This document shows, piece after piece, positions 1 through 7,785 of a stretch of 64,000 nucleotides of DNA. This stretch comes from Micromonospora cremea (GTDB lineage: Bacteria > Actinomycetota > Actinomycetes > Mycobacteriales > Micromonosporaceae). The notes beneath the pieces were generated by a model that saw only the letters and a list, made by a program, of their open reading frames with translations, was not told where the DNA came from and did not search any database. The stretch is taken from NCBI RefSeq assembly GCF_900143515.1, contig NZ_FSQT01000002.1, forward strand, positions 4,217,501-4,281,500, written 5' to 3'. The position numbers and the translations under genes were made by a program. Numbering within the stretch: position 1 is the stretch's first letter; each line of letters starts with the position of its first letter.

Positions 1-1
1 G

Positions 2-64
2 GTGAGTGCCGGCGCCCGGACCGCGTTGGCGGCGGCGGCCGAGCGGGCGACCCGCTGGTGCTGA
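2..64 (+). CDS. C-terminal tail of an upstream gene (partial)
   Basis: The frame open from the first bases of the window encodes an Ala/Arg-rich tail ending in RATRWC and stops at TGA 62-64. It has the high-GC third-position pattern of a coding frame and ends 50 bases before the -10 box of the next gene, so it is probably the end of a gene that begins to the left. Too little is present to identify it, and a chance open frame cannot be excluded. Confidence 0.35.
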   Translation: MSAGARTALAAAAERATRWC

Positions 65-114
65 CCAGATCGCCGCCGGTCCGGGCGGGCCGGACGGGGC
101 GGAGGCGAAAGCCG

Positions 115-120
115 TAGAGT
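115..120 (+). promoter_or_regulatory. -10 box of a leaderless promoter
   Basis: TAGAGT lies 6 bases before the GTG at 127 and there is no Shine-Dalgarno sequence between them, so transcription probably starts at or beside the start codon. Confidence 0.6.
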
Positions 121-126
121 CTCGCC

Positions 127-1224
127 GTGATCGAGATCGGCGCGCAGGTCGACCTGTCCCACCCGCCGGACCGGGTGTGGCTCGCATTGACGGATCGGGA
201 GCTGCTCGGCCGGTGGTTCGCCGAGGCCGAAACGGTGGCGGGAGTCCCGGACCGGTTGGTGCTGCACACGGCGGGGTTGCCCGGCTTCGACGCCAACATC
301 GAGGTCGAGGTGACCGAGCGGCAGGTGCCGGAGCTGCTCGCGCTGCGCTGCGACGAGGCCGGCCGGCTCACCGAGGTGACCTGTGCCGTCACCGCCACGA
401 AGCAGGGCTGCCGGCTGGCGGTCCGGGAGGTCACGACGCACGGCACCTGGTCCGCCGAGCAGCACGATCCGCGCGAGCAGCAGCTCCGGCAGGCGCTGAC
501 CGTGCGCCTGCCGGCCATTCTCGACTGGCTCGCCTTCCAACAGGTCGACCTGCGGCGCGGCGAAGCCGGAATGACGACCGAACTGCCGACGATCGGTGCG
601 CGCCCCGCCCGAGCCCGTCGCCGTCGCCGCACAGTGGTCGCGGTGCTGGCCGGGGCCGTACTGGTCGCGGGGCTGGCGGCGTGGGTCACGTTGCCGGACG
701 AGCCGGACAGCGCAGCCGCACCGCCCCCGGCGGCGCCATCGCCATCGTCGTCGTCGCCGTCATCGTCGTCCGTGGCGGCCGTCGCGCCCACCGGCACACC
801 GAGGGCGACGCCCTCGGCGCGCCCCTCGCGGACCACCGCGTCGCCGACCGCCCGCCCGAGCCGCACCCCGACGGCGAAGCCGTCGCCCACCGTCGCCTCA
901 GCCCCCGCAGCACCACCGCCGGTGACCGCCACCTACCGCACCGACTCCAGCCGGCTGTTCGGCTACACCGGCGAGGTGGTGATCGACAACCCAGGGGGCG
1001 CGGCGGCGGACTGGGTCGTGGTGGTCACCCTCGCCGAGGGCAGCAGCGTCGACGACGTCGACGGCGCTGACGTTCGGCAGGACGGGCGGACGCTCACCTT
1101 CACCGGGCCGGCCGTGCCGGCCGGCGGATCGCAGACGATCCGCTTCGATGTTCGCGACAGTCGACCGAAGGCCAGGGAACCGGAGGGCTGCACGGTGGGC
1201 GGCAACGCGTGCGCGGGCGTGTGA
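127..1224 (+). CDS. SRPBCC domain - membrane anchor - CBM2-like domain fusion protein
   Basis: Three parts are visible in the 365 residues. Residues 1 to about 150 look like an SRPBCC/AHSA1 (START-fold) domain, with PPDRVWLALTDRELLGRWF near the N-terminus. An Arg-rich stretch then leads into one hydrophobic helix at about 169-189. A Ser/Pro/Thr/Ala-rich linker to about 265 is followed by a domain resembling carbohydrate-binding module 2, with two tryptophan-poor beta segments and a closing Cys pair (GCTVGGNACAG). Positive charges before the helix predict that the SRPBCC half stays in the cytoplasm and the CBM2-like half is outside. The GTG at 127 is chosen because a TAGAGT box sits 6 bases upstream. 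The ligands of both domains are unknown. The combination suggests a sensor or scaffold rather than an enzyme, but that is inference. Confidence 0.75.
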   Translation: MIEIGAQVDLSHPPDRVWLALTDRELLGRWFAEAETVAGVPDRLVLHTAGLPGFDANIEVEVTERQVPELLALRCDEAGRLTEVTCAVTATKQGCRLAVREVTTHGTWSAEQHDPREQQLRQALTVRLPAILDWLAFQQVDLRRGEAGMTTELPTIGARPARARRRRRTVVAVLAGAVLVAGLAAWVTLPDEPDSAAAPPPAAPSPSSSSPSSSSVAAVAPTGTPRATPSARPSRTTASPTARPSRTPTAKPSPTVASAPAAPPPVTATYRTDSSRLFGYTGEVVIDNPGGAAADWVVVVTLAEGSSVDDVDGADVRQDGRTLTFTGPAVPAGGSQTIRFDVRDSRPKAREPEGCTVGGNACAGV

Positions 1225-1334
1225 GCGTGGGCCGCGACGGGTGGCGCACCGGTGACCGGCGTACCGCCTCCACCGGTTGTCACCGCCCGCCGTCTGCGGA
1301 CCGACCCGGGAGCAGGCGGGCGGGCGGTCGTCCC

Positions 1335-1340
1335 TAGGCT
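1335..1340 (+). promoter_or_regulatory. -10 box of a leaderless promoter
   Basis: TAGGCT is followed by 6 bases (ggcggc) and then the ATG at 1347, with no ribosome binding site, as expected for a leaderless transcript. Confidence 0.65.
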
Positions 1341-1346
1341 GGCGGC

Positions 1347-1973
1347 ATGGCACTGCTGCACCGGGCGACCCTGCGCCCCACGAAGCTCGACCTGCTTGCG
1401 ACCTGGCTGCCCACTCGACCGTGGTACCGGGGGCCGGTCGGCGTCGACGTGGTGAGCCGGGGCGCCTACCGCTTCGACGACCCCGCCGGCGCGGTCGGCA
1501 TCGAGACGATCCTGGCCGGCGCCGCCGACGGGCCGGTCCACCAGGTCCCGCTCACCTACCGCGCCGAGCCCCTCGACGGCGCCGACGACTGGCTCGTGGG
1601 CACCACCGAGCACTCGGTGCTCGGCCCGCGCTGGGTGTACGACGGCTGCGCGGACCCGGTGTACGCCGCGGCGCTGGCCCACGCGATCCTCACCGGCACC
1701 GGTCAGGCGGAGCAGTACATCGAGGTCGACGGCCGACGCGAACTGCGTGAGCCGACCATGACCATCGTGGCCAGCGGCGCCGGCGTGCCCCCGGTCGGCG
1801 CCGCGGGACCGGTGGTTGACGAGGACGCCACGCTCATCGTCACCGACTCCGTCGAGCTGGTCGTCGTCCGCCGGCCCGGCGCTGGCGCGGTCGTCGCCGC
1901 CGGGGCGGTCCTCAGTGGCAGCTGGAACGGCCAGCCGACGACCGTGCCGCTGGCGTACGCCCGACCACGCTGA
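1347..1973 (+). CDS. Stand-alone maltokinase N-terminal cap-like protein
   Basis: The 208 residues resemble the N-terminal cap domain of actinobacterial maltokinases (Mak_N_cap type): an opening MALLHRATLRPTK segment, alternating strands, and a TYRAEPL...VGTTEHS..GPRWVYDG core. The kinase domain that follows the cap in maltokinase is missing, so this protein alone cannot phosphorylate maltose. Such isolated caps are common in actinomycetes, and their role is not established. The gene is monocistronic, with a TAGGCT box 6 bases upstream of the ATG. The next gene has its own -10 box. The family assignment rests on overall pattern, not on a catalytic motif. Confidence 0.65.
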   Translation: MALLHRATLRPTKLDLLATWLPTRPWYRGPVGVDVVSRGAYRFDDPAGAVGIETILAGAADGPVHQVPLTYRAEPLDGADDWLVGTTEHSVLGPRWVYDGCADPVYAAALAHAILTGTGQAEQYIEVDGRRELREPTMTIVASGAGVPPVGAAGPVVDEDATLIVTDSVELVVVRRPGAGAVVAAGAVLSGSWNGQPTTVPLAYARPR

Positions 1974-2028
1974 CGCTCCGGCGGCCCGGCTTCCTCCCAG
2001 CGGGCCGACGGGCGGGCCGGCCGGCCGC

Positions 2029-2034
2029 TACGGT
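2029..2034 (+). promoter_or_regulatory. -10 box of a leaderless promoter
   Basis: TACGGT is separated by 6 bases (cgtggc) from the ATG at 2041. No purine-rich ribosome binding site is present. Confidence 0.6.
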
Positions 2035-2040
2035 CGTGGC

Positions 2041-2382
2041 ATGGTCACCGTCGCCGACGTACGGGCCCTCGCCCGGACGCTGCCACGCAGCAGCGAGCAC
2101 CTGATCCGGGACCGGGTGAAGTTCCGGGTCGGGTCGATCGTCTACGTCGCGTTCTCCCGCGACGAGGCGACGATGGGCTTCGGGTTCCCCAAGGAGGAAC
2201 GGGCCGGGCTGGTCGCCGCCGAGCCGGACCTGTTCTTCCTGCCCGGCGAGTCCGACCTGCGCTTCCATTGGGTGTGCTGCCACACTGCCCGACTGGAGCA
2301 CGGGTACATGACCGAACTGGTCACCGAGGCATGGCGGATGGTGGTGCCGAAGTTCCTGGCCCGGCAGCGGCTGGACAGCTGA
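2041..2382 (+). CDS. MmcQ/YjbR family protein
   Basis: The 113-residue protein matches the small MmcQ/YjbR (DUF419) family, built around a double-wing DNA-binding-like fold. Visible family features are the N-terminal helix VADVRALARTLPRS, a central KFRVGSIVYVAFS strand pair, the PKEERAGLVAAEPDLFF segment and the terminal LVTEAWRMVVPKFLA helix. The molecular function of the family is not known. A longer frame extends upstream, but ATG 2041 is preferred because a TACGGT box lies 6 bases before it and the family is normally about 110-120 residues long. The gene converges on the GH87-like gene across a strong hairpin. Confidence 0.8.
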   Translation: MVTVADVRALARTLPRSSEHLIRDRVKFRVGSIVYVAFSRDEATMGFGFPKEERAGLVAAEPDLFFLPGESDLRFHWVCCHTARLEHGYMTELVTEAWRMVVPKFLARQRLDS

Positions 2383-2385
2383 CGG

Positions 2386-2420
2386 GCGACGGGGGGCCCG
2401 GTGTCCGGGCCCCCCGTCGC
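2386..2420. terminator. Bidirectional hairpin terminator
   Basis: A perfect 16-bp inverted repeat (2386-2401 with 2405-2420) closes a 3-base loop between two convergent genes whose stops are at 2382 and 2422. It has no T tract, as is usual for high-GC actinobacterial terminators. Confidence 0.8.
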
Positions 2421-2421
2421 G

Positions 2422-4452
2422 TCACCACCCGGCCGGTGGCGGTGGCGGCGACACCGGCGGCCGGTCGTCGCAGGTGATGGTGTTCGGCAGTAGCCACGGG
2501 GCCAACCAGCCGCCGTCGTTGCCGCCGAGGTCGGTCAGCGCGAACTCCGAGCCGGCCGGGGTGAAGTGGAACGACCCGCAGTTGTTGACGCCGACGGCAC
2601 CCACGTTGCGAGCGTCCACGTTGGCGAACGAGGCCGACCCGGCCGACCGGGCGCTGACCACCGAGGTGCCGGTGCCGTCGACCCGGATGTCCCGGAAGCG
2701 CACGTTGGTGATCGAGTGGAGATCCTTCACCGGCCAGTCGCTGACCAGCATGATCGCGTTGTAGGTGTTGTCGAGGTACGCGTCACCGACCACCTCGATG
2801 GTCGCGTCGATGCTCCGGTCCAGGGCGAAGATCCAGATCGCGCCCAGCCCGATGTTCCAGTTCAACTCGTACGTGCCGGCGCGGGCGGTGGTGTTGTTGG
2901 TGATCCGCAGGTGCCCGGTGAACGGTTCCGCGCTGAAGCGGGCACCGATGTGGATGCCGCTGCCCTCGCGGACCGGGTCGGCGATGAGGTTGTGCGACAC
3001 GGTGTTGTCCGTGCCGCCGTAGATGGCGATGCCGTTGGCCAGTGTCGGCGACTGCACGGTGTTGTGGTCGAACGTGTTCCGCGCGTTGGCCGTCGTCTCC
3101 GACCACATCGCCAGGCCGTCGTCGCCGGTGTTGCGGACGAAGTTGTGCGCGACGAGCGAGTCGGTGACGCCGGTGTGGAAGTTGAGCGCGTCCGCGATCT
3201 GGTCGACGATGATGTTGTTGGTGACGCGCACGTTCCTCATCGGCCCGTCGAACCACAGGCCCACCTTGGTGTGGTGCAGGTAGAGCCCGTCGATGGTCGA
3301 GTCGCTCATCGCCCCACCGATCGCGTTGACCTGGTCGGTGTCTATGCGTTCCCGGACGTCGCCCTCGATGGCGAAGCCGGAGAGGTGGACGTTGCGGCTG
3401 CCGCCGTCAGCGGCGTCGCGGCCGTAGAAGCCGACGCCGGTGTGCACCGAGCCGTCCGGGGCCGGAGTCGGCAGGGCGACCTCGCGCCCCTTGATGATGG
3501 TGTACCAGCTGCCGGCGCCCTCGATGGTCACGTCGTCGACGATGATGTGCCGGTTGACCTGGTAGGTGCCCGGCGGGATGTACACCTTCAGGTGGGCCCG
3601 CCGGGCGAAGGCGATGGCCCGGTCCAGGGCGTCGGCGGAGTCCCGCCGGCCGGTGGGGTCGGCGCCGAAGGCCAGCACGTTCGCCGCGAGGAGCCGGAGA
3701 CGCGGCGGCGCGACCACCTCGGAGTCGAGCAGGTCGATGACCGTCCAGGCGGCGGCGCTGCCGGGCGGCGCGGTGAGCCGGATCTTGTCGCCGGCCCGGT
3801 AGGTGCGCCCGAGCAGGAGCCGCTGCTCGTCGTAGAAGTGGGTGGGCCGGAACGGCGTGCTGATGGTCGGGTACGGCGTGGTGGCCGACGGCACGCACGA
3901 GCACTCGGTGATCCACCAGTCCGGGTGCAGCAGCCCGGCCCGGGGGTCGTTGGAAAACGGGTACTGGTTGTAGAGCCACGAGTACTGCGACGTCAGCGTC
4001 ATGCTGCGGACGTGCCGGCCGTTGACCGCGACGCCCAGCGGGGCGGTGATCCCGCCGCCCTGTGACGCGTCCGGGATGCTGTACCGCACGGTGATCGCGT
4101 TCGCCGCGCTGGGCAGGACGAACTCGACGTACCGGCCGGGGGTGAGCCGCACCGCCCGGCGGCCGGAGGCCTCCGCGGGCAGCGTGTAGGCGGACCGGTC
4201 CGGGCCGATGATCTCGCCGTTGGTGCGGGCGTTCTCCGCCTCCTGTTCGACGAAGTCGACGTCGGCGCCGCGCCCCGCGACCAGCGCCGGGTCGAGGGCG
4301 GCCCGGGTGACCACCGGCTGCGCGCCGGCGGGCGGCGCGGCGGTCGCGGCGGGCCCACCGCCCAGTAGCGCCAGGACGGTCACGGCCACGACCGCGCCCG
4401 CGGTCAGTGGCCGGTGGGGGCGTCGCCGCGCCGGCGTTGTGCTCCGGGACAT
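2422..4452 (-). CDS. Secreted GH87-like alpha-1,3-glucanase (mycodextranase family)
   Basis: This is a predicted exported hydrolase of 676 residues. Residues 1-39 form a signal peptide with an Arg-rich start, a hydrophobic core and ATAAP. Residues 65-250 resemble the carbohydrate-binding beta-sandwich found at the start of actinobacterial GH87 proteins. From about residue 258 the protein becomes a right-handed beta-helix with repeated turns. Asp421, Asp444 and Asp445 (DALNF, then NTGDDGLAMW 23 residues later) have the spacing I know for the three acidic catalytic residues of GH87 alpha-1,3-glucanases. The predicted role is cleavage of alpha-1,3-glucan, for example in fungal walls. The start has a good AGAGGAG site. 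The C-terminal tail is proline-rich. Another polysaccharide specificity within the beta-helix superfamily remains possible. Confidence 0.75.
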   Translation of the reverse strand: MSRSTTPARRRPHRPLTAGAVVAVTVLALLGGGPAATAAPPAGAQPVVTRAALDPALVAGRGADVDFVEQEAENARTNGEIIGPDRSAYTLPAEASGRRAVRLTPGRYVEFVLPSAANAITVRYSIPDASQGGGITAPLGVAVNGRHVRSMTLTSQYSWLYNQYPFSNDPRAGLLHPDWWITECSCVPSATTPYPTISTPFRPTHFYDEQRLLLGRTYRAGDKIRLTAPPGSAAAWTVIDLLDSEVVAPPRLRLLAANVLAFGADPTGRRDSADALDRAIAFARRAHLKVYIPPGTYQVNRHIIVDDVTIEGAGSWYTIIKGREVALPTPAPDGSVHTGVGFYGRDAADGGSRNVHLSGFAIEGDVRERIDTDQVNAIGGAMSDSTIDGLYLHHTKVGLWFDGPMRNVRVTNNIIVDQIADALNFHTGVTDSLVAHNFVRNTGDDGLAMWSETTANARNTFDHNTVQSPTLANGIAIYGGTDNTVSHNLIADPVREGSGIHIGARFSAEPFTGHLRITNNTTARAGTYELNWNIGLGAIWIFALDRSIDATIEVVGDAYLDNTYNAIMLVSDWPVKDLHSITNVRFRDIRVDGTGTSVVSARSAGSASFANVDARNVGAVGVNNCGSFHFTPAGSEFALTDLGGNDGGWLAPWLLPNTITCDDRPPVSPPPPPAGW

Positions 4453-4645
4453 GGGACTCTCCTCTGTGGTCCGCGGGCGCTCTCACCGGCGCTCAGCATC
4501 GACCGCCATGATGCCAGTGGCGAATGTCACGTTGCAAGAGCAAGATGGAAACATGAAAAGCGGCGACCGGTACGCAGAAAGAAACCGACAAGCTGATGCG
4601 ACGCTCCCCTTTGCTCAGCTCCACCGGATGCGCTGCCGGCGGGCG

Positions 4646-4651
4646 TAGGCT
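4646..4651 (+). promoter_or_regulatory. -10 box of a leaderless promoter
   Basis: TAGGCT is followed by 7 bases and the GTG at 4659. No ribosome binding site lies in between. It fixes the start of the NYN-domain gene downstream of the longer open frame. Confidence 0.65.
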
Positions 4652-4658
4652 GAACCGC

Positions 4659-5750
4659 GTGGATCAAGAAGACCGGATCGCCCTGTTCCTCGACTACGAG
4701 AACCTCGCGCTGGGGGCTCGCGACAACCGTGGCGGCATGGCCTTCGACTTCCGGCCCATCGCCGACGCCCTGGCCGAGCGGGGGCGCGTGGTGGTGCGCC
4801 GGGCGTACGCCGACTGGTCGTACTTCGACGAGGACCGCCGGATGCTCACCCGGTCCCACGTCGAGCTGATCGAGATCCCGCAGCGGATGGGGGCGTCCCG
4901 CAAGAACGCGGCCGACATCAAGATGGCCGTGGACGCCATCGAGCTGGCGTTCGAGCGCGACTACATCTCCATCTTCGTGATCTGCAGCGGCGACAGCGAC
5001 TTCACCCCGCTGGTGCACAAGCTCCGCGAGCTCAACAAGCGGGTCATCGGCGTCGGAGTCGAGGGGTCGACCTCGGCGCTGCTTCCGCCGGCGTGCGACG
5101 AGTTCCTCTACTACGACCGGCTGGAGGGTGTGGACATCCCGCCGACCCGCGCCCGGCGCGGTCGTCCGGTGCGGCAGCCGGGCCCGGACCTGCGTCCACC
5201 CGAGCCGGAACGGGAGCAGGAGCCGGAGGAGGAGCGGCAGCCGACGGGGGAGGAGCCCGGCCGGGACGTGGACGCCCTCGCCGTGCTGGTGGCCCAGACG
5301 GTGGCCGGGCTGCAGGGCAGCGCTAGCGGCGAGGTGACCGCCTCCCGGCTCAAGCGCACCCTGCTGCGCAAGGACGCGACGTTCAGCGAGTCCGACTACG
5401 GGTTCCGTACCTTCGGCGAACTGCTGCGCCACCTCGCCGCGCACAACGTGATCGAGCTGGCCGAGGGCCCCGCGAAGGGGGACCCGGAGGTCTCGCTGCC
5501 CGAGCACGGCGATCGGGAGGTGGCCTTCGGCCTGCTCCGCGGCGTCGTGGCGGAGCTAGGCAGCGGTGGCAACCCGGTGGCGCTGTCCGGGCTGAAGAAC
5601 CAGCTGCGCCGGGCCCGGCCCGACTTCAGTGAGAAGAAGCTCGGCTACCGCAGCTTCCTCCAGTTCTGCAAGGCCGCAGCCACCGCCGGAGCGGTTGACC
5701 TGCGCTGGAGCCCCGAAGCCGACGACTACCTGCTCACCGCGCAGGGGTGA
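4659..5750 (+). CDS. NYN-domain ribonuclease-like protein with two OST-HTH/LOTUS domains
   Basis: The 363-residue protein begins with a NYN (LabA/DUF88-type) PIN-fold domain. Conserved acidic motifs are LFLDYENL near residue 11, KNAADIKMAVDA and CSGDSDFTPL, which in the family form the metal-binding nuclease centre. After a charged Pro/Glu/Arg linker (about 165-200) come two OST-HTH/LOTUS winged-helix repeats at about 205-270 and 290-360 (YGFRTFGELLRHL and LGYRSFLQFCKAA mark equivalent helices). LOTUS domains bind RNA and G-quadruplexes in characterised proteins. An RNA-processing role is therefore likely, with unknown targets. The GTG at 4659 is favoured over an upstream ATG because of the TAGGCT box. 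The gene is monocistronic. Confidence 0.82.
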   Translation: MDQEDRIALFLDYENLALGARDNRGGMAFDFRPIADALAERGRVVVRRAYADWSYFDEDRRMLTRSHVELIEIPQRMGASRKNAADIKMAVDAIELAFERDYISIFVICSGDSDFTPLVHKLRELNKRVIGVGVEGSTSALLPPACDEFLYYDRLEGVDIPPTRARRGRPVRQPGPDLRPPEPEREQEPEEERQPTGEEPGRDVDALAVLVAQTVAGLQGSASGEVTASRLKRTLLRKDATFSESDYGFRTFGELLRHLAAHNVIELAEGPAKGDPEVSLPEHGDREVAFGLLRGVVAELGSGGNPVALSGLKNQLRRARPDFSEKKLGYRSFLQFCKAAATAGAVDLRWSPEADDYLLTAQG

Positions 5751-5933
5751 GTGCGGCCGGCCGTGGCCGGCGCATCCACCGGCACCTCGCCCGGCCCTGA
5801 TCCGCTGCTCAGGACGGGAGAAGTGGCCGCGGTGGCTCCTCCACGTCTCGACTTGACCCGAACTGCGCCCGAATTACGGCCATTGTCCCGCTCTAGGCCC
5901 ACCTGCGCCGTACCCCTTGCCGCCGAATTGCTA

Positions 5934-5939
5934 TACGGT
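5934..5939 (+). promoter_or_regulatory. -10 box of a leaderless promoter
   Basis: TACGGT stands 6 bases before the ATG at 5946, within a locally AT-rich stretch (ttgctatacggt), and no ribosome binding site is present. Confidence 0.55.
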
Positions 5940-5945
5940 CGGCGA

Positions 5946-6164
5946 ATGATGGTGGAGGAACACTGGTGGAACGGTGACACGACCCCGCGCGGGCGCCGGG
6001 ACGTGTACATCCGTACTGACGGGCAGGGTTGGGAGGTCCGCGCCCAGATCGGTGGGGCGTCGGGTCGTGAGCGGGTGCAGCAGTGCCCCAGCCGGGCCTC
6101 GGCGGCCATCCTCGCCGACGCCTGGCGCGGCACCCACCCTTCCTGGCGCGAACTGACGCGCTGA
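5946..6164 (+). CDS. Small hypothetical protein (72 aa)
   Basis: A 72-residue basic protein beginning MMVEEHWWNGD and ending in a WRGTHPSWRELTR segment. It has no membrane segment or metal motif and I do not recognise a family, although the pattern of aromatic residues looks conserved rather than random. The frame is open further upstream, but the TACGGT box 6 bases before the tandem ATG ATG decides the start. It sits alone between the NYN-LOTUS gene and a small acidic gene. Confidence 0.6.
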   Translation: MMVEEHWWNGDTTPRGRRDVYIRTDGQGWEVRAQIGGASGRERVQQCPSRASAAILADAWRGTHPSWRELTR

Positions 6165-6356
6165 TCCGGCACCGGGCCGGGCCGGCAACGCTCCCGGGCT
6201 CCAGCCCGGGGCGGTCACCGGCCGGCCCGGCGCACGGCTCACCCGCCGTCCTCGACGCCGATCCGAATCCCCTCGATCACTTGATGCTGAGCAGTCGTCA
6301 ACGGGCAAGATCCGACTACTGACCATCAAGAGATCAAGGGGGTTCTGTGCAATCCC

Positions 6357-6383
6357 GTGTCCCCCGCCTCAGGCGGGGTACAC
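6357..6383 (+). promoter_or_regulatory. Hairpin in the 5' leader of the 52-aa gene
   Basis: An inverted repeat of 12 bp with one mismatch closes a 3-base loop (tca). It begins about 60 bases before the start at 6420, so it would lie in the leader of that gene. It could be a terminator of upstream transcription or an mRNA structure. Confidence 0.45.
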
Positions 6384-6419
6384 CAGGGGAAGCCGGACCG
6401 CGCCCGATGGAGGTCACCC

Positions 6420-6578
6420 ATGTCGCAGGGTCCCGACGAGGAGAACCCGAGGATCGAGGAAGAGGCGCGGGAGGCCGAGCGTCGGCTGGCCGCGCTCACC
6501 AACCGGTCCGAGGACGCGCTGACCGACGAGGAAGCCCGGGCGTCGGACGAGGCCCGCACCGAGCAGGACGCCGGCTAG
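6420..6578 (+). CDS. Small acidic hypothetical protein (52 aa)
   Basis: The 52-residue protein is strongly charged (runs of EEE, DEE and DEAR) and reads as one or two amphipathic helices, with no Cys, no membrane segment and no signal peptide. Small proteins of this composition are frequent in Micromonosporaceae but I know no function for them. A GGAGG site 6 bases before ATG 6420 defines the start, so a longer in-frame ATG at 6357 inside the hairpin is not used. The stop codon is part of the following terminator hairpin. Confidence 0.65.
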   Translation: MSQGPDEENPRIEEEAREAERRLAALTNRSEDALTDEEARASDEARTEQDAG

Positions 6579-6600
6579 GCCGGCCCGACCGGGCCGGCCT
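6577..6600. terminator. Bidirectional hairpin terminator
   Basis: A perfect 10-bp stem (6577-6586 with 6591-6600) and a 4-base loop overlap the stop codon at 6576-6578. The hairpin separates this gene from the convergent oxidoreductase ending at 6617. Confidence 0.7.
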
Positions 6601-6616
6601 GCCTCGACGGTATCGG

Positions 6617-7687
6617 TCAGGCAGCCGGGTCCGACGGGACCGGGAGCACCACACCCTCGGCAGCCGACCGGTGCGCCAGCTCGATCAGCTCGACGGTGGC
6701 GACCGAGTCCCGTGGATCCACCGGCATCGGCGTGCCGTCCCGCAGCGCCGCCGCCACCTGCTGGTAGAAGCTCTGGTACGAGCCGGCCTCGGTGGGCACC
6801 GGCCGCAGGTCACCGTCAACGCCGAGCAGGCCGTACCGCTCCGGCGGGACCTCGCCCCAGCCCGGCTGGTCCGGCCGGCCACCCTCGTGCAGCGCCGCTT
6901 CCTGCACGTCCAGGCCGTACGTCGTGTAGCCGGCCCGGTCACCGAGCACCCGCAGGCGAGGCCCGAGCTGAGCGGTCACCGCGCCCATCCACAGGTGCGA
7001 GTGGACCCCGTTCGCATGGGTCAATGCCACGAACGCGTCGTCGTCGACCGCGGCGCCCTCGCGGCGGCGGTCGACCTCCGCGTAGACGCGGTCGACGCGG
7101 CCGAAGAGCTGCACCGCCTGGTCGACGAGGTGGGCACCGAGGTCGAAGAGGGCGCCGCCGGCCTCCTCGGGGCCGGCAAGCTCCCGCCAGCCCGGCTTGA
7201 TCGTCGGACGGAAACGCTCGAACCGGGACTCGAAGCGGAGCACCCGCCCCAGTTCGCCCTGCTCCACGAGGCGGCGTGCGGTCAGGAAGTCGCCGTCCCA
7301 CCGGCGGTTCTGAAACACCGTCAGCGGCACTCCCCGGCGGGCGGCCTCCTCGACCAGCGCCCCACTCTCGGCGGAGGTGGGGGCCAGCGGCTTGTCGACG
7401 ACGACCGGCAGGCCGGCGGCCAGCGCCGCCCGAGCCATCGGCACGTGCTGCCGGTTCGGCGTCGCCACCACGACCAGGTCCAGCGCCTCGGGCGTACGCC
7501 ACAGCTCGTCGGCATCGTCGACCAGGCGGGCGTCCGGGTGGTGCTGCCGGGCCTGCTCGCGCCGCTGCGGATCGCGGGTCATGATGGCGTCCAGCCGCAG
7601 CCCGGGCGTCGCGGCGATCAGCGGTGCGTGGAACACCCGGCCCGCCAGCCCGTACCCCAGCAGACCGACCCGCAGCGCCTCCGCCAT
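6617..7687 (-). CDS. Gfo/Idh/MocA family NAD(P)-dependent oxidoreductase
   Basis: The 356-residue protein has the two-domain Gfo/Idh/MocA layout. An N-terminal Rossmann domain carries GLLGYGLAGRVFHAPLI, the second strand ends near TRDP, and VVVATPNRQHVPMARAAL is followed by the DKPLAPT motif with the conserved lysine. The C-terminal alpha/beta domain has GALFDLGAHLVDQAVQLFG, which supplies the aspartate and histidine of the active site. Members oxidise or reduce sugars, inositols and related polyols. The substrate cannot be told from sequence. The frame runs far upstream, but the family start and length agree with ATG 7687. It is not in an operon with the two-component genes, whose nearest stop is at 7786. 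Confidence 0.85.
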   Translation of the reverse strand: MAEALRVGLLGYGLAGRVFHAPLIAATPGLRLDAIMTRDPQRREQARQHHPDARLVDDADELWRTPEALDLVVVATPNRQHVPMARAALAAGLPVVVDKPLAPTSAESGALVEEAARRGVPLTVFQNRRWDGDFLTARRLVEQGELGRVLRFESRFERFRPTIKPGWRELAGPEEAGGALFDLGAHLVDQAVQLFGRVDRVYAEVDRRREGAAVDDDAFVALTHANGVHSHLWMGAVTAQLGPRLRVLGDRAGYTTYGLDVQEAALHEGGRPDQPGWGEVPPERYGLLGVDGDLRPVPTEAGSYQSFYQQVAAALRDGTPMPVDPRDSVATVELIELAHRSAAEGVVLPVPSDPAA

Positions 7688-7785
7688 GCCGTACTCCCGT
7701 CTCCCGGTCCGCGCCCTGGTGACGGCGGTCCCGGTGATCGAATCTACGCCCCGGCCGGCCGGGTGCGACCCGGGCCCGGCGCTGC

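Noticed and set aside
2566..4065. 499-residue plus-strand open frame opposite the GH87-like gene
   Set aside because: Shadow of the minus-strand gene, which has a signal peptide, the catalytic acidic residues and a ribosome binding site.
4520..4560. TTGC-N4-GCAA palindrome as an operator upstream of the GH87-like gene
   Set aside because: Arms of only four bases are too short to support an operator, and no LacI-type regulator gene is adjacent.
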